From CAWDMC01 sp963803295 (GTDB taxonomy: Bacteria; Acidobacteriota; Terriglobia; UBA7540), in NCBI GenBank assembly GCA_963803295.1, contig CAWDMC010000024.1, forward strand, positions 62,001 to 126,000: a stretch of DNA of 64,000 nucleotides, in the 5' to 3' direction. Each line of letters begins with the position of its first letter. The first letter of the stretch is position 1. A program made the position numbers and the translations under genes. Positions 62,975-64,000 of the stretch are shown piece by piece. The notes under the pieces were generated by a model that saw only the letters and a program-made list of their open reading frames with translations, did no database searches and was not told the origin of the DNA.

Positions 62975-64000
62975 GTGTCTTCAAAAAGATTGGCACGCCT
63001 CGGATTTGTCTGGATGTTGAGCATTTTCTTTGCATATCCCCTCTTTGGGCAAGTACAAAACGCCAGCCTGGCGGGGCTGATCACGGACCCCTCGGGCGCC
63101 GTGGTCTCCGGCGCCACAGTGACGGCCACAAGCAAAGGCACCAACGTGGCGCTCAAGACGGCCTCGGTTTCCTCGGGTTACTACTTCTTCGCTTCGCTCC
63201 CGATCGGCCCGTACACGGTGACCGTTGAGATGGCGGGTTTCAAGAAAGCGGTACAGGACAACGTGGTCCTGGAGGTGGGCCAGAGGGCCCGTGTTGATTT
63301 CGCACTGCAAGTCGGAGAGATCACCCAGGTCGTCGAAGTGACGGCGGCGCCCGCACCACTTGAGACTGAACAGGCCTCGCCCAGTACGGTAATCTCGAAT
63401 CGACTGGTTCTGGATATCCCTTTAAGCCTTCGGAACTGGGACGACCTGCTGGGACTGGTATCCGGTGTCAAGGGCGACCGGTATACCGAGCAGAGCGGTA
63501 GCACTGCGTCCGGGCGCACCGGCGGGGTCAACGTGCACGGCGTGCGTTCGCTGCAGAACAACTTCCTCCTCGATGGCGTGGACAATAACACCATCTCCGA
63601 AAACGTCCAGGAACTGAGCACCCAGGTCGTGCATGAATCCATCGACGCCCTGCAGGAATTCAAGGTCATCACAGACCCCTATTCGGCGGAGTACGGTCGT
63701 AGTCCAGGGGCGGCGATTATCGCGGCTACGAAGAGCGGCACCAACCAGTTCCACGGCACGCTATGGGAATTCCTCCGCAACGACAAGTTCGACGCCGCCG
63801 ACTTTTTCCTGAACCGCTCCCGGGCGAAGAAGGCCGAGAATCGTACCAATTACTTCGGTGGCAACGTGGGCGGACCCATCAAGAAAGATCGCGCCTTCTT
63901 CTTTTTCAACTATGAGGGGCAGCGGATCGTTCGGGGACAAACCCGCCTGACGAACGTTCCCACGGCCAATGAGCGTGCGGGCGACTTTTCTCCGGCAGCG
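62975..64000 (+). CDS. Oar-type TonB-dependent receptor (3' partial)
   Basis: The first 342 residues of a large outer-membrane receptor, open at the right edge. The GTG start has GAGGAGG before it. A signal peptide (RLARLGFVWMLSIFFAYPLF, cut near GQ) leads to a carboxypeptidase-regulatory-like domain (ASLAGLITDPSGAVVSGATV, about residues 28-115) and a plug region: GGVNVHGVRSLQNNFLLDGV, SAEYGRSPGAAIIAATKSGT and NQFHGTLWEFLRND. NYFGGNVGGPIKKDRAFFFF is typical of the acidobacterial Oar-like family, whose members exceed 1000 residues. Ligands are unknown; roles in polysaccharide or peptide uptake are often suggested for the family. Confidence 0.93.
   Translation, partial: MSSKRLARLGFVWMLSIFFAYPLFGQVQNASLAGLITDPSGAVVSGATVTATSKGTNVALKTASVSSGYYFFASLPIGPYTVTVEMAGFKKAVQDNVVLEVGQRARVDFALQVGEITQVVEVTAAPAPLETEQASPSTVISNRLVLDIPLSLRNWDDLLGLVSGVKGDRYTEQSGSTASGRTGGVNVHGVRSLQNNFLLDGVDNNTISENVQELSTQVVHESIDALQEFKVITDPYSAEYGRSPGAAIIAATKSGTNQFHGTLWEFLRNDKFDAADFFLNRSRAKKAENRTNYFGGNVGGPIKKDRAFFFFNYEGQRIVRGQTRLTNVPTANERAGDFSPAA

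Overview
The window is about 60 % GC by eye and reads like a soil or sediment member of the Acidobacteriota. This is inferred from two Oar-type TonB-dependent receptors with an N-terminal carboxypeptidase-regulatory-like domain, a protein with the STGPKTERGKA motif that I associate with Acidobacteria, ECF sigma factors paired with a TPR/CHAT protein or a Ser/Thr kinase, and many scattered carbohydrate genes. There is no rRNA or other marker gene, so the phylum is probable but not proven. I found no tRNA, rRNA, CRISPR array, prophage or intact insertion sequence.

Layout. 1-8973 (+): an oligopeptide-type ABC importer (fused ATPase entering from the left edge, two permeases, a family-5 binding protein) runs with gaps of 30 bases or less, or with overlaps, into an ECF sigma factor and a TPR-CHAT protein. 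The CHAT catalytic His and Cys positions are both Arg. 9046-15022: a CDP-alcohol phosphatidyltransferase, a lineage-specific hypothetical, a frameshifted trehalase, a TPR protein and an HD-GYP protein. 15637-23844 (+): an unusual lipid-looking cluster of a fatty acyl-CoA reductase-like SDR, an HMG-CoA reductase, a PlsC-like protein without its catalytic His, PlsY, a HAD phosphatase, a broken LarA-like gene and a 3-beta-HSD-like SDR. 24052-28086 (+): zwf and glk with a methyltransferase and a PhzF-like isomerase.

28165-29799: a HigBA-type toxin-antitoxin pair and a transglutaminase-like protein. 30049-37060 (-): L-rhamnose kinase and isomerase, followed by a frameshifted UxaA-type dehydratase, a zinc dehydrogenase and an epimerase-like SDR. 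37221-44207: housekeeping and envelope genes (amidase, GerMN protein, rph, rdgB, rlpA, HIT protein) with two short genes, a 49-residue membrane protein and a 54-residue helical protein. 44285-46065 (-): a sigma factor and Ser/Thr kinase coupled by TAATG. 46079-47400: gene debris in which a TonB-receptor fragment is joined to an M1-peptidase tail. 47400-50105 (-): a TonB receptor with a small Cys/His-rich secreted protein. 50465-58079: GH36 alpha-galactosidase, phosphotriesterase-like lactonase, GH13 enzyme and a sodium:solute symporter. 58029-62504 (-): a hybrid histidine kinase and a radical SAM/SPASM protein. 62975 to the right edge (+): an Oar-type TonB receptor.

Two themes recur. The first is carbohydrate use: trehalose, rhamnose, alpha-galactosides, alpha-glucans and glucose-6-phosphate oxidation. 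The second is decay: four coding regions carry frameshifts or fusions, so either this genome is eroding locally or the sequence contains indel errors. A mobile-looking repeat occurs as two complete 117-133 bp elements with terminal inverted repeats and two core-only or truncated copies.
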